Below are positions 42,441-53,745 of a stretch of DNA of 64,000 nucleotides, piece after piece. The DNA lies in assembly GCA_004794785.1 (NCBI GenBank), contig SJOL01009658.1, positions 294,640-358,639 on the forward strand, in the 5' to 3' direction. The position numbers and the translations under genes were made by a program. The notes beneath the pieces are model-generated. The model ran no database searches and was not told the origin of the DNA. It saw nothing but the letters and a program-made list of their open reading frames with translations. Every line of letters begins with the position of its first letter. The stretch's first letter is position 1. The DNA comes from Opisthorchis felineus (Eukaryota > Platyhelminthes > Trematoda > Opisthorchiida > Opisthorchiidae).

Positions 42441-44679
42441 GACTGGTCTCATTTTGGGAGATCGTCATTGTCGAAACAGATGGTGTCTATTGGTCGCTCG
42501 CTTACACATGGGTGACCGTGTGCTTATGCATCACCGATGTCAAATGGCTGGATCACAACTGCCTGTGCCGTTTATGGAAATCGTACTTCATCGCACCCGG
42601 TCGCCTATATTGCCTTGCAGTCCGCTGACAATAAACAACCGAAAAAGTTGCATTCTGACTGTTTTACACTCATGAACTGTACTTTACCTCCCCCTGACGC
42701 CTCCAGAAGGCATATTTCCGATGAGCCTATCCCTCCAGTTCTATTCAGACAAATCCGGTAACTGCGGAGTTTGCAGTGGAACGTCCCTAACAAAACATGC
42801 GACATTGATGTGGCAGATAGGTAGTTGAGTGTGTTTATTTACCATTGTCATTGTCAAGACCACTTCCAATGCCTGTGCGCTATTAAGGCCGGCCAACAAA
42901 GATGCAAAGAGGAAACGGTACCACTGATCCGGTGTGCGCAACTCAACGCAGCACTGTGCGTGAATCCGGAGCACCGGCAAAACAATAGATAACCCAGCGG
43001 CAAACGCCCTTGGTGCGGGTATTGAAACTCGGTCTTGCTCGACCAGTCTCACGAACATGTGAACAGTTCAGCTAACTCCAAAAAAAAACCAACATGGCAA
43101 GGCCTGCCGGTCGAGTGACGGTAAGTGTTGGCTGGATCTTATAAATTGGGAAACCTCTCCCACTGCGTCGATTAGATAGCTGGTGACACACGTGACACGA
43201 GGGATGCGCCGTTGAGCTCTACAGAGCGAAATTGATTAGTTTACGGCTGTAAAGGGAAGCAAGAGGCTGTTACGACAACCCCGACTACCCAAGGTGGACT
43301 GTCTTTATCTGAAACTGGGCGACCGAGTGCATATGGTGATACCTTCGCGGTTACGATGTCAATGAGGCTGCGCGTTGGTTGAACAGAATTATTGATGAGG
43401 TGCGGTCAATACCGTAAAGGCGTGTTCGAGAACTTGTGGCATAATATCGACACACTGGCAGGGTGGACAACACAGGCAGCTCATTCCCATCGACAATCCC
43501 TTATGTGATGAGGTTAGATATACGACGGTAGTATACGGAAGTTTGTCCGAAGATGTAATACCCTACAGTAGGCTTTGCAAGATCACGCGGAAACGCCGCA
43601 TTTGACGGTTTGTTAATCTGTAGCCATGGCAACAACTTTAGAGGAAAAAAGTGGAAAGTTAACAGATCATCTGCGCTGTTTCTCAGACTACGGGGGCTCG
43701 TCTTCCACCCTGTTAATCTTTAGGCCAGTTTACACCCGAATAGCCAGGTTTGTACAGCTGTGTTTTGGGCAAAACAAGTTACCTCATCAGAAGTCTTATA
43801 GACACAAGGGTAAGTTGGTTGTCTGAGTAGATAGCTTAAAACCAAAACTAGTGGATCCATCTTCCTCTTTCCGGATAAAATGGTCGGTTGGTAGTGTTGT
43901 TAGTGTCCATTATCAAGAGCTATAACCGAACATGACAAATAGGTGCGAGAAGACTGTCCAACGGACTTCGAAAAAAAAGATGGCTAGTAGCTCCAGACCT
44001 ATGCTTCTGTGTTGACCAAATGCTTCAGGGCGTTCTGAATATACATATCAACAATGTTTGAATTGTCTATCATGTCAGTGAAATATACTTCTTTGCCACA
44101 TGTATCAGTAACAGGCGCCCAAAAGAAGTGTTTCAGGAAAGACTGAGATGTTGTCGTAAACTATTCAAATTGAGTGGCCCCATATCTGCAGAATGAGAGC
44201 GCAGTATTTTCACAATTAAAGGGGATACTTCGAACTACTAACGTTGCAGTCTAACGGCCCTTCTCGCCTGTTAGCTGCATGTATCCTGATGGTCTGGGAA
44301 AGGGAGTATTCACGGAAGTGTTGACGGAATTCCTTTGAGTGAGGTCTTGCAAAGATCAATGTCATAATGTTTAACGCGAGTAGGAAAGAAAAAAGGGACC
44401 TCACCGGATTTCGGCACACTGTGCTCGGCTGGGAGCCAGAAACCGATGTATGCTTAGGCGACCGCATTTAAACATGATTCAGAACTGTCACCAAGTCACG
44501 TTGGATGGCTTCGTAGTACTCCTGCTGGCTACACTGACTGGAACATAGTTCCTTAAGTTTCCGTCATGCTAGAAAAGCTAGATTCTGGACTCAACAGTAA
44601 AAGTTTTTCATCTTTCTGTATGTGGTGTGGACTGAGATGAGACGTAAGTTACGTCTTCTACGACTGGGACTGAAGGACT
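42441..44679. other. Unassigned stretch
   Basis: Frames at 42741-43058 (-) and 44216-44467 (-) carry no recognised domain. The right end probably holds the decayed start of the LINE at 44680. Confidence 0.4.
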
Positions 44680-46765
44680 CGTTAGGATAAAGAAGGAGGA
44701 GACAGGCCTGAAAAGCGAACCGCTCAAATGCCACAGGATAGATCTCATTGCACTCTGTGGAACCCGGCTGGCTGGGCAAGGGAAGCTATGAAAGGCTGGC
44801 TTTTTTATACCTTCAAATGGGATGAAACAAGACAAGAAGTCCGACGTTAACACAGTAGCAGAAGCACAGTTGCTGATTACATGGATCAGAAAATAATAGA
44901 CCAACCGAAATGCACCAACCCGAGAATGTTGGCCTTCTGATTCCGGCTATCAAAGGGAGGTCGGTCTATATGAAGTTGGATCAATGCACGACAACGGTGT
45001 AAGTCTACTGACGGTATGTGCAGCATGTGTCTCTCGACAAAAACAAGTGATTCATTGTGGGGTTCGCTTGTCATATGAACCTCCAATCGAATATATCAGT
45101 GTGCAACAAGGAGATCCCGGTAATGCACTGAGCACAGTGCAACACGGATCACGCTTCGGTGCATGTTTAAGTGTGCGACGCACATGGAGAACTGTCACGT
45201 CATGAACCAGGCGAAAACTCATTCAGGTAAGAAAACTGAAGAGCCAGAAAACTGCATCGAAGCAGCGAATCTCTAGCGCAAAGGCAAGTAAAAAACCAAG
45301 TCCCAAAGTTCTTCTAGAGCCACTAGACCAGAATACGAACACTTATTAAGGCAGCTGCTGTAGATACAACTGGACTAAAGCAAAGGAGGCGGAAAGAGTG
45401 GTTTAATGAGAACGTCTGTTCAACGTCCACTATGAATCGAAAGAAAAACTCAGAGTTCTTCCAAACAGTTCAGGATCAGGGAGCAAATCAGAAGCGTCAA
45501 GACGAAGCTACTGAAGCACCTGCGGAAACCAAAAAGTGTTCGATAGACCGAACGAGTCCAGTCATTGGTTAGGTGTTTAAACAGATAGGCCGACCTTATC
45601 GAAGACTTTAACTTTGGAGTGACAGCCCTAGTGCAAACTTGCACAGCTGTCTCGAAAAAGTTCGAGATAGCCGAGTCAAGTACGGCTATGTTCTTTCTCC
45701 TGTCTTTTTCGGCCTCTGTTTACAAGCGCTTGCGCGAAGGCGGTGGTAATATGTCGATTTAATACTGTTTGGGTGGCTTTTAACTTACTTCAGGGCGTTA
45801 CTTGACCAAGGCAATGCTGCGCGATTCCAGTATCTGTATCCTGTTGTCTGCGGATGACTGTGTCTTATTTTCTGATTCTGAGGCCGAGTTATAGCCGCTT
45901 ACTACGACATTCGGTTCGGCGGTATCTCGCTTTGGCTTAAGTGTGAATGTCTCTGAAATGGTTAACTTTTATCAGCCTGCACTTGGGGTTCAACGGGAAA
46001 CACCAACTATTACGCTGACTGGCAAGCTGCGCGGTTTTCTGCTATTTTGCCAGTACACTATCCACAGACCTGAAATAAAAGCCCAAATGAAAAAAGTCAG
46101 CACGACATTTATCGTTTTGAGAAATTTGTCTGGAACAATCATCACTTGTAGACACACATCAAGAGTTCAGTGTGTAGGGCCGTTTTGCTGCATTTAGTAC
46201 TCTATGAGAGACAACTAGAAGCAAGCAAAACGTTCGTGCCCTTGACAGATTTCACTTGCACCGTCTGTGCAATCTCCTTAGGATGAGATGGACAGATGGA
46301 AATTCGAAGAGCGAACACTGTCGGAGTCTGATGCGAAACAAGCCCCGCTGGTTGGGCCACTTAAAACGAATGGCCGGAACTCGTACCTCAAAATACCTCG
46401 TCTGCGGTAACCTGAAGAATGGAATTCGAATTCAGGGCACCAAAAATTCCGCCATCGAGACAGTATTTCAGGTAATTTTTTGCGAACTGCATCTTCGATT
46501 ATAGGTCACGAGGGGACCTGGCACTCGACAGGGTGGCCTGAGGTACTTCTAAGTAAGCGGACTTGAAAAGCTTTGGAACGCGACATATTGCGAGGTCACA
46601 AAACGAACGAGCCAGTCAGAAGGGGTTCAATCTCCCCAATGCATTCTCGACCGTATGGACTTGTCCGGCTTGAGGACGCAAGAGCCCTTGTAAGGTCGCC
46701 CTTGTTTGCTACCACCACACTCAGTGGTCTACATGCAAAACAAGACCACCTGGAATTCGGATAAG
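44680..46765 (+). pseudogene. LINE with AP-type endonuclease and RT, heavily decayed
   Basis: The endonuclease start reads HRIDLIALCGTRLAGQGKL (about 44730-44790), matching the Y..DI..L.ETRL...G.L block. A linker reads QRRRKEWFNENV (about 45380-45420), matching the ...HQDWFDEND pattern. RT motif B reads SRVKYGYVLSPVFFGLCLQA (about 45670), normally NGVKQGCVLAPTLFSLMF. Motif C reads LLSADDCVLFSDSEAEL, with both Asp codons kept at 45853-45858. FGLSVNVSEMVNFYQPAL follows. The thumb and tail read FHLHRLCNLLRMRWTDGN, then RWLGHLKRM (about 46250-46375), and a C-terminal stretch near 46640 resembles a damaged Cys/His zinc motif. The type resembles EN/RT LINEs abundant in tapeworms and flukes. Many frame changes are present. 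Confidence 0.7.
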
Positions 46766-47210
46766 TTCGGTCCCCTTTCGAATGACTGACCAATATTGTC
46801 AGCCTAAGGATGACAACACGAGTAACCACACGGTTAATGGAATACTATCGAGCTATCTATCGTCAATTTGATGATGTGTTAATAGGTGGTTCCTGGTAAC
46901 ATATGAATGATGTTATGCTGGGCCAGATGTGGTATGACGGTGAAACTTAAAGGAACTGACGGATGATGCCGGTACCCTGATGATAAACAGGTGACTGTTG
47001 TTTGCGTCCATTGTTACGCCATCATATTTAGGCTGAATAACGGCTTTCAGGAGGGCTGCACATGTTTGCCTATCGACCTTATTTCCTTGGTCTACGTCGG
47101 CACCGAGGGATTGCGGGAAGCACATGTGGTAAAGTGCGACGAGCCTGTAGTCTCCTCCTTATTTGCGAGCATCAAGTGTTTTGAGCGTTGCAGGTAGGCA
47201 AATCCAACCC

Positions 47211-47212
<2 letters not shown>

Positions 47213-47254
<42 letters not shown>
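47213..47254. repeat. (TA)21 microsatellite
   Basis: Uninterrupted TA dinucleotides span 42 bases. Nothing in the flanks ties it to a gene. Confidence 0.95.
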
Positions 47255-47255
<1 letters not shown>

Positions 47256-49557
47256 GAAGTGAGTAGACAGGTCTAAAGCTCTCCAAACAGATTTGGGTCG
47301 CTATTGTCTATTCTGGGTCTCCGGCCCCCATGTTATCTCTATTGTTTGCCGAGTGTTAAACTGCCGTTCACCTTTGCGCATTTCCAAGTTCAAAGTGTTT
47401 CACAAAAGTAAAATCTTAATTTGATGATTAGTTTTTGTTTAACAAGACAGAAACAGTATGACAGATGGATGGCGTTCTTGAACGAAACGTTTGACATGTC
47501 TTGGTGTTCTTATTTGAGCTTAGGTTACTTTGAACTGAAGGAATTTGAAAGCCACCCTTAAGAATCAGGAGGTAATTGTCTTCCTAAAGGATGTCCACTG
47601 TAAGTAGATTATATTTAGTTTGACATCTTGTTTGGAAAAAAGAACGTTTCGATCATGGTAAGCAGAAGACCACCAACCCCATTTGGCGTCCCACTTACAG
47701 TCTCAAATTGGAAAACGTTGCAACTTCTACCAATATCAACCAATATACCTAAAATTTTAGGGAAAGTTTGAAAAATAATCGGTAGATTTTCAAGTTTCCT
47801 ACCTTTTTAGTGTTAAACCTTTCCATTAACACTCATCATCATATGGTTGAAAGCTTACAGCTGAAAAATCAGCATTCAAAGAGAAAGAAATAGATTTCTC
47901 GACATTTCCCATATGGCTACCAGATTTCGGACTATAACGAAGCTGTTATCTTGTCGAATTTGCCGCTGATACGTGTCAGCACCATGCTGCCAACTCTCAG
48001 CCGGAGCTTACTTTGATCGAGGTAGGTTGTCACTGCAAACGAACTGGTTGTGAAAGGCAACTGCTCCTGTCAACCGCAGTGAGTGATTCTAATATTCGTT
48101 TGCCTGTAATTCAACTTATCCAAAAAAAGTTGGCCCCAGCGGATCTGTACACAACATTGGCAATGAAAAGAGCACACACCCCTAGTAGTCGTAAGTAAAT
48201 CTATGTAAATTGTATGACAGACTTGGCTCATACTGTATGTGCAGTGGAGGTGTAAGGAATGAAGTGAAAAAAGGAACATGTTATGATCAAGAACCTATTC
48301 ACTGGTGCACTGCTCGTCAAATTAAACAGTCTTGAATCCAAGAAGACATACCATCCGTTTCAGTGGATGGTCCCCCTAGATTTTGGGGCGGCACATCCAC
48401 TTGCGGCGCCTGTTTACAAGGTAATTTAAACAAGACAGTTACGCCACACGTTATCGATTATTCACTGCCGCCCGGACTGTTGACTGACCGAATAACGAGT
48501 TGGCAGAGTGACGCTGTGGTATGTGAACGACTGCCACATCTAAGTTATCTGAATAGCATATATCCACACAACGCAATTTTGTGATTTTTTGCGTGGATTT
48601 TTGAGGACCCTTCGTGAAGGTATTTCGAACCGGTGCTCCCCCAACAATCGAAATGCCCAAGAATAGCCATACTGCCTCGCACTATATGCTTCTGACAACG
48701 GACGAACCATCGGGGATAGAAGTTGGTCTTGAAAATTCCATTATGTTATGTTCTTCAGGACAATTCGACGCCGTTTATTGGCCCTAGCCTTGGCCAGATC
48801 AGCTTGTTCGGCATAAACTTCTGGGTGATCATGGGCGCGGCTATTTTTGAAAGTTATCAATATATTTGATTTACTTTTTTTGCCAGATCTGTTCACCAAA
48901 AAATCTAGTTGATATCAGTATGGAAGTCCATTTACGTTTGGTTTCCTCCGTAAGTTCAGAAAAGCAAACAAAACTGGAGTATGATTTTAGAATAAAAATA
49001 GGCTAAAATGTTGCATCACAGCGCGTGTCATAATATTTACTGCATCAAACTAGAGGTTGAAAAACTGAGTCCGACGGACAGGTCAGCTTTCTAGACAGGT
49101 ATTCAGAAAAATAAATGATCGACTCAGTGAATGGCTTGCTGGAAGTGGACATGGAACAGTTAATGTATCCATTTCAGCTGCTTTGTACCAGTGAATAAGA
49201 AACCTGATTCGATGTCTAACCGAGATGGTGAGAAGAATTTAGCACACGAGACATGCTTCCCCGCTAAATATGTCCGGAGGAAGTTTTTACGTGAATTGGT
49301 TACTCAATCCGCTTTATGTGGAAGGCGTGAGCCTGATTGAACGAGTAGCGTAACTTTGCTCAGTAGAAAAGATGAACGTATGCCGCAGGCTACGACTCAA
49401 AGGTGACTTGGTCGCGAATATAGCAGGAAGTGCTTAAGTTTCCGTTCAAGTCCCACGATGTGATCGTATCTCAAAGATAAACAGCTGTATCTTGCTTTCA
49501 AGATTTCTATACACTCATGTGAATGCTCGCACCGGACACCGCACATTCGTGGTACTC
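47255..49557. other. Unassigned stretch
   Basis: AT-rich, with small frames only. The frame 48363-48584 (+), containing CTCGAC-like Cys codons (TCGACLQGN), is not assignable to a family. Confidence 0.4.
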
Positions 49558-49965
49558 CTAGAAACGGTCTGTGAAGATTGTCCGGATGGGGAAACTAGGA
49601 TCTGCGATCGACCAATTTCTAGTGCACTGATGGTTCTGGATGTCTTTTGTTTCCAAAGGTTTATAGATAGGGTCTATCTCAATATGTCTATTTATTGCTC
49701 CATCAGTAGAGTACCAAGCCTTCATTATTTCGAGTTTTTTCTTTGTTGTTGCTTGTCCCAGTACATGTACAAAGATGAGCGAGAGTTGGTCGTGTGTACT
49801 AGTGGCGAGCTTGTGTTTACTGACCCTGGTTGACAGTTTCCTCCCTGTTTGTCTCACGTAGTTTTCTGTACAATTCTGGCATTAAATTTTGTAGACAATG
49901 CTCGTCTTTTTCATTGCATTTTGTTTTCCCTTTGGTTTCGATAGTGCTCTTCGCAGCATGTTTGC
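49558..49965 (-). pseudogene. Penelope-like element D, GIY-YIG endonuclease
   Basis: From 49965 on the minus strand frames read SKPKGKQNAMKKTSIVYKI, a stop, then CQNCTENYVRQTGRKLSTRV. The open frame ending at 49558 continues with KHKLATSTHDQLSLIFVHVL, GQATTKKKLEIMKAWYSTDG and AINRHIEIDPIYKPLETKDI. This is the PLE endonuclease pattern (..VYKI.C..C...YVGQTGR.L..R...H, then ...EAWYS....INR.I..DP.Y). The YVG glycine is Arg and about 12 residues are deleted in the middle, which copy E still has (EFDWDQVSI). No RT domain lies upstream; instead copy E begins in the opposite direction. Confidence 0.8.
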
Positions 49966-49981
49966 AGGTCTGTGGCCCACA

Positions 49982-50240
49982 GACACGAGCAACTGTCTTT
50001 CATCTCTACACATGAACACCGGAAACGCACGAATTCGACTGGGACCAAGTCAGCATACTAGGACAAGCAAGAACAAAGAAAAAAACACGAGGTTATGGAG
50101 GCGTGGTATTCCAGTGATGGAGCGATAAACTAACGCATTGAGACTGATCCTGTTTAACAACTTCCGAGAACGAAGGAAATCCAGAACCATCAAACCCTGA
50201 GCCGAACAAGGAATCAAAAAAGAAACCAACAGAACTAAAG
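49982..50240 (+). pseudogene. Penelope-like element E, endonuclease 3' half
   Basis: Frames read HEQLSFISTHEHRKRTN, HEFDWDQVSILGQARTKKK and HEVMEAWYSSDGAIN, a stop, RIETDPV, a stop, QLPRTKEIQNHQTLSRTRN. This aligns along the second half of copy D, so both are one family. It lies head-to-head with copy D, about 17 bases apart. Downstream 400 bp without a domain (the presumed 3' untranslated region) lead to the hammerhead-like unit at 50640, tying that unit to this PLE family. Confidence 0.75.
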
Positions 50241-50639
50241 CAAAAAGACAACCGGGTTGAAACTACAAATCAATCAGATCGGAATTTGCAGCTGAGGGAA
50301 GACGTGCAAATCAATCGACCTGGCCCATGAAGATAAATCGCGAACTGGGTATGGACCAATCAGGATGAAGACAGCAATCTACTGAAAATGAAAGGTACAC
50401 CATCAGACAATCGAACTACAGGAAGGTGGAACACGACGCAATAAAGATTACGAGTGGACTAACTAGAAGAGAAAAAAATGGTCGACAATCTCAACACTTA
50501 GTGCGGCAACAGAATGCAAGAAGTACAAACCACAACGCAATACAGATCAAGATCGGACCAGTCGGAATCCAAGTGCAATGATCATCAATAGCCAGAGCGG
50601 TTGTTTGCAAACTATATAAGTGCGAGCAAGAACAGAGGA

Positions 50640-50765
50640 ACTGCCCATCCCTGAAGATGTCTCTTCCAATGATGACGAAACATCTGCAAGTTAGTTGCCA
50701 AGCTCGGCGAACAGATCAACATCCACCAGTGAATGCACCCGAGCTACCAATATTCCAACGCATTC
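50640..50765 (+). ncRNA. Hammerhead-like PLE 3' unit, copy 4
   Basis: CTGAAGA (50651-50657) and GAAAC (50677-50681) bracket a segment that can pair only partly as stem II. The tail TGCCAAGCTCGGCGAACAGA matches the other copies, and CACCCGAGCTACCAATATTC matches copy 1. Stem I pairing is weak and the bases after GAA read ACAT instead of ACGT, so this copy is probably inactive. Its value is its position downstream of the PLE endonuclease domain. Confidence 0.65.
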
Positions 50766-51476
50766 CACATCGTTTGCCTTGGGTCTTCTATTCCATTACG
50801 AGGGATCAGAGTCCGGTAACTGACGGTGACTGCGGTAATCTGAAGTAGTCCCGTAATCCCGAGGCTTGCATACAAAAGCGTCCAGTACAGAGATTCAGTC
50901 TTACCTGGACTTCATCAAGGTGACTTCAAGTGGCCACGAATATTTAAGAGGCTCCTACTCGCCCAACTGTTTTCAACAGCTAACTCTTGACAGCCGCAGT
51001 TATAGATGTGAACTAGAACTTATCCTGTCATCTAACCTTTAACTCAGTAGTTGTTTGACAATTGCACAAAAACCAAGTCTTGTTTGCTGCAGTATTGAAT
51101 CAGGTATTTGGGGAATGCTCTGCATCTATGACTTTGAGGTTCAGTTGCGTGAATTTGCACTCACTAAATCATTGAAATACGATTTCTAACCACAATTTTT
51201 CTTCGTAGATTAAGATGATGTCCTCAGTTGGCGTATCTGTGAGTTTGTTTGAGTTTTACGCATCTTCGTATTAAGTATAAGCCAGAACCTTCAGGCAGGG
51301 CTGTAACTTCATCTTCATTGAAACTCGTTCAACTAAATTCTCAGGTCTTTCGAAGCGCGAAACTTACCTGGCTGACCACTGTGCTGTACGAAAAGTTCGT
51401 GAACATTGTACTTATTTACAGGAACACATTAGGCCTCGTGAATTCCCATGCACAAAAAACTATGCTGACTTCATGA
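50766..51476. other. Unassigned stretch
   Basis: Nothing was recognised here. Confidence 0.4.
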
Positions 51477-52352
51477 CCCTGTTTTGCACACCACCGCCAA
51501 ACGTATAAAACAACACAAGACATAATACAATACAGATCACAAAGTTTGTACAATTCTGAAACAATGTGACCGCCTGTTTCGTGCTATGACCCGGGACGGT
51601 GGGTTGAGTACAACTCTGTGACCTGTGTTGATTAGAGGCCCAGCGATCAAAGATTTGACCCTGAATTCGATCAGCGTCGTCTTAAGGTCAGCTGACGTGG
51701 TATGGAGTTTTTGTGGCAAGTGCTCATTTGCTCGCATCTCAGGCCTGCTGTCATTTCTACCGATACACTGATCACGGCAAACGCAGGTGGATTGATAAAT
51801 GCGATGAGTTATAGATAAGACTGACGTCGGTATTTTGATTGCGCCAGTGGCACAGCCCTTGTATGTGATTTCGCACACAACTATGCTGTATTGTAAGTCC
51901 GACGCAGGGATACGTTTAGTGTCCGTTTAAACAGGCCAAAAGCATGATCATCAGTGTAAGGAACATCAGTGTAAATACTCTTTATCAGTACGGTGAGAAA
52001 CACTTTCGGTTTATCACTCGGATTCGGGTGCTTTTCTATGAATCAGTCAGTGTGGTTATTCGATCACGCGTTGTCTAATCGACACAGGTCACAGAGTTGT
52101 ACTCAACCCACCGTTCCGGGTCATAGCACGGGTCATAGCAGGCGGTCACAGATGTTCAAGTCCCTCGAGGCCATATTAATGAGATGTCTTAAGGCTGTCA
52201 TCCGCGCTCAGAAATACCTAAGGGTCACTCTGAGGGTTTCTTGGTCTCATTGATCGGTTAAATTGTTTCGAACTTGCACAAATGTTGCGATCTGTATTGT
52301 ATTATATGTCTTATGTTGTTTTACACGTTTTGCGGTGAAACACAGTACATGA
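51477..52352. repeat. Long inverted repeat (foldback-like), about 876 bp
   Basis: The left arm at 51477-51655 contains CCAAACGTATAAAACAACAC, AATACAATACAGATCACAAA and GACGGTGGGTTGAGTACAAC with TCTGTGACCTGTGTTGATTAG. It returns in reverse complement at 52352-52068 (CGCAAAACGTGTAAAACAAC, AATACAATACAGATCGCAAC, AACGGTGGGTTGAGTACAAC). Identity is about 85-90 percent. The right arm is longer by about 100 bp (about 52155-52250), an insertion or a left-arm deletion. The roughly 410-bp centre is unique and without a transposase. This fits a foldback-type DNA element or an inverted duplication. Confidence 0.8.
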
Positions 52353-53659
52353 AATGAATTCATCATACAACCTTGCTGTTCTCACTGTCTTGTTCAAACT
52401 GACCAGGGGATCACAATGGTTAGCGCAGATAAGGAAAATGTGGTTCCAATGAAGAATATTCACTTCCTTAGAATAGAAAAATATTTGGTTTGATGGACGG
52501 GCCTAGGATCGCCTAATGAAAGGGAGTACTTCCCCTTCGAACCCTTTCTGCGCGGAACGTGATGTCTATGCATACCAAATCAAAACCAAACACTGATTCA
52601 GTGAAAAGCCGTTTTAAAGAAACCGGTGACCAAAGTTGAACATTAGTGAAGAAAATCATGAAAACCAGATGGCCCAAATAGAGTTTAGCACACTGTATCA
52701 CAATGGTACTGCGATTTATATCACGAAACTTCAAATTGCTGGTCAGTGGGATAAGCAACGAAAATAGTACAAAGAAGGCATCGCAAACCGGGCGCTTTTC
52801 AATAGGTTCAAGGTAGAAGCAATACAAAACTAATTAGAACTGGTCATGGAAGTTAGTAGTCCACAACCAAATGAAATACAAATAACTTCTTGTAACAGAC
52901 TTTACCCATTTTGGCCAATACAAAGGACCAAAATTACCAAATGCAAGCGGATTTACTGTCGTCGTAGGGAATAGTATACAGTCAAACTCCAGTTAGGCGG
53001 CCGCTCCGGGACGCTGGAAAAGTGTTGCTTGATTGAATGCGGCTGCCCACATCGGACGCAGTGAATAGCATAACAGTAATGCGCTTTTATGGTAAAATGG
53101 TGAAAGGTGCTTGACCACAACACTTCACAAGGTGTTTCGTGGGTTTGCAGCGCTGTTAAAAATGTATCTGACGCATGGGTTCGTCTTAAAAGCATACTTA
53201 CCATAAGGCCTGAGTGACTCAGGACATATGCGGCAGTAAAGTATGCTCGCTTTCATACTCATTCGTAACCGAGTGTGGACTACAATACAACTCTGAAATC
53301 AAAATAAGTCTTCGGTCACATTTTGATGTTTTTACTAACTTCGCTCTCCTCATGCTTCGGTGCGCTCACAGACACTAAGTCCATACTAACTAAGAGAATT
53401 GCTGGCATCCCATAAGCCAAAGTTCATCCAAAGGACAACCACGGATCCCCTTTTCTTGAGCTGAGCTTCATCATTGTAGTCCAAACCAAGATTCTCGTTC
53501 GTTTGTACTTATGAAATGATGAGATATCAGAGGATCCGTCTGCCAAATCATCTAGTACAATGCAGTCAGTGTGTCTAACAGTGAAAATTGCTGAACCTGA
53601 AAGACCACCTCACTTACCATGAAATAAAACAGGCGCTGCTGAACACGCTTTGGCAACTC
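52353..53659. other. Unassigned stretch
   Basis: Minus-strand frames at 52513-52827 and 52953-53204 show no family features. Confidence 0.4.
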
Positions 53660-53745
53660 ACTACCTACGCTTCCTGGGACTCGTCAGGTAGGCGTAGTCC
53701 TCAATTTTCCGCCAACTTTATGCTCTACTTGAAAAATAAGTTGAG
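53660..53745 (+). repeat. 330-bp repeat, fragment
   Basis: It contains CACTACCTACGCTTCCTGGG, CGTCAGGTAGGCGTAGTCCT and TTATGCTCTACTTGAA, matching the part of the repeat after the start hairpin. Confidence 0.6.

Noticed and set aside
42371..42628. 85-codon open frame starting in the hammerhead unit
   Set aside because: The same first codons recur in every copy because the repeat itself is conserved; downstream codons differ between copies.
47213..47254. TA run as a regulatory or structural element
   Set aside because: It is an ordinary dinucleotide microsatellite with no linked feature.
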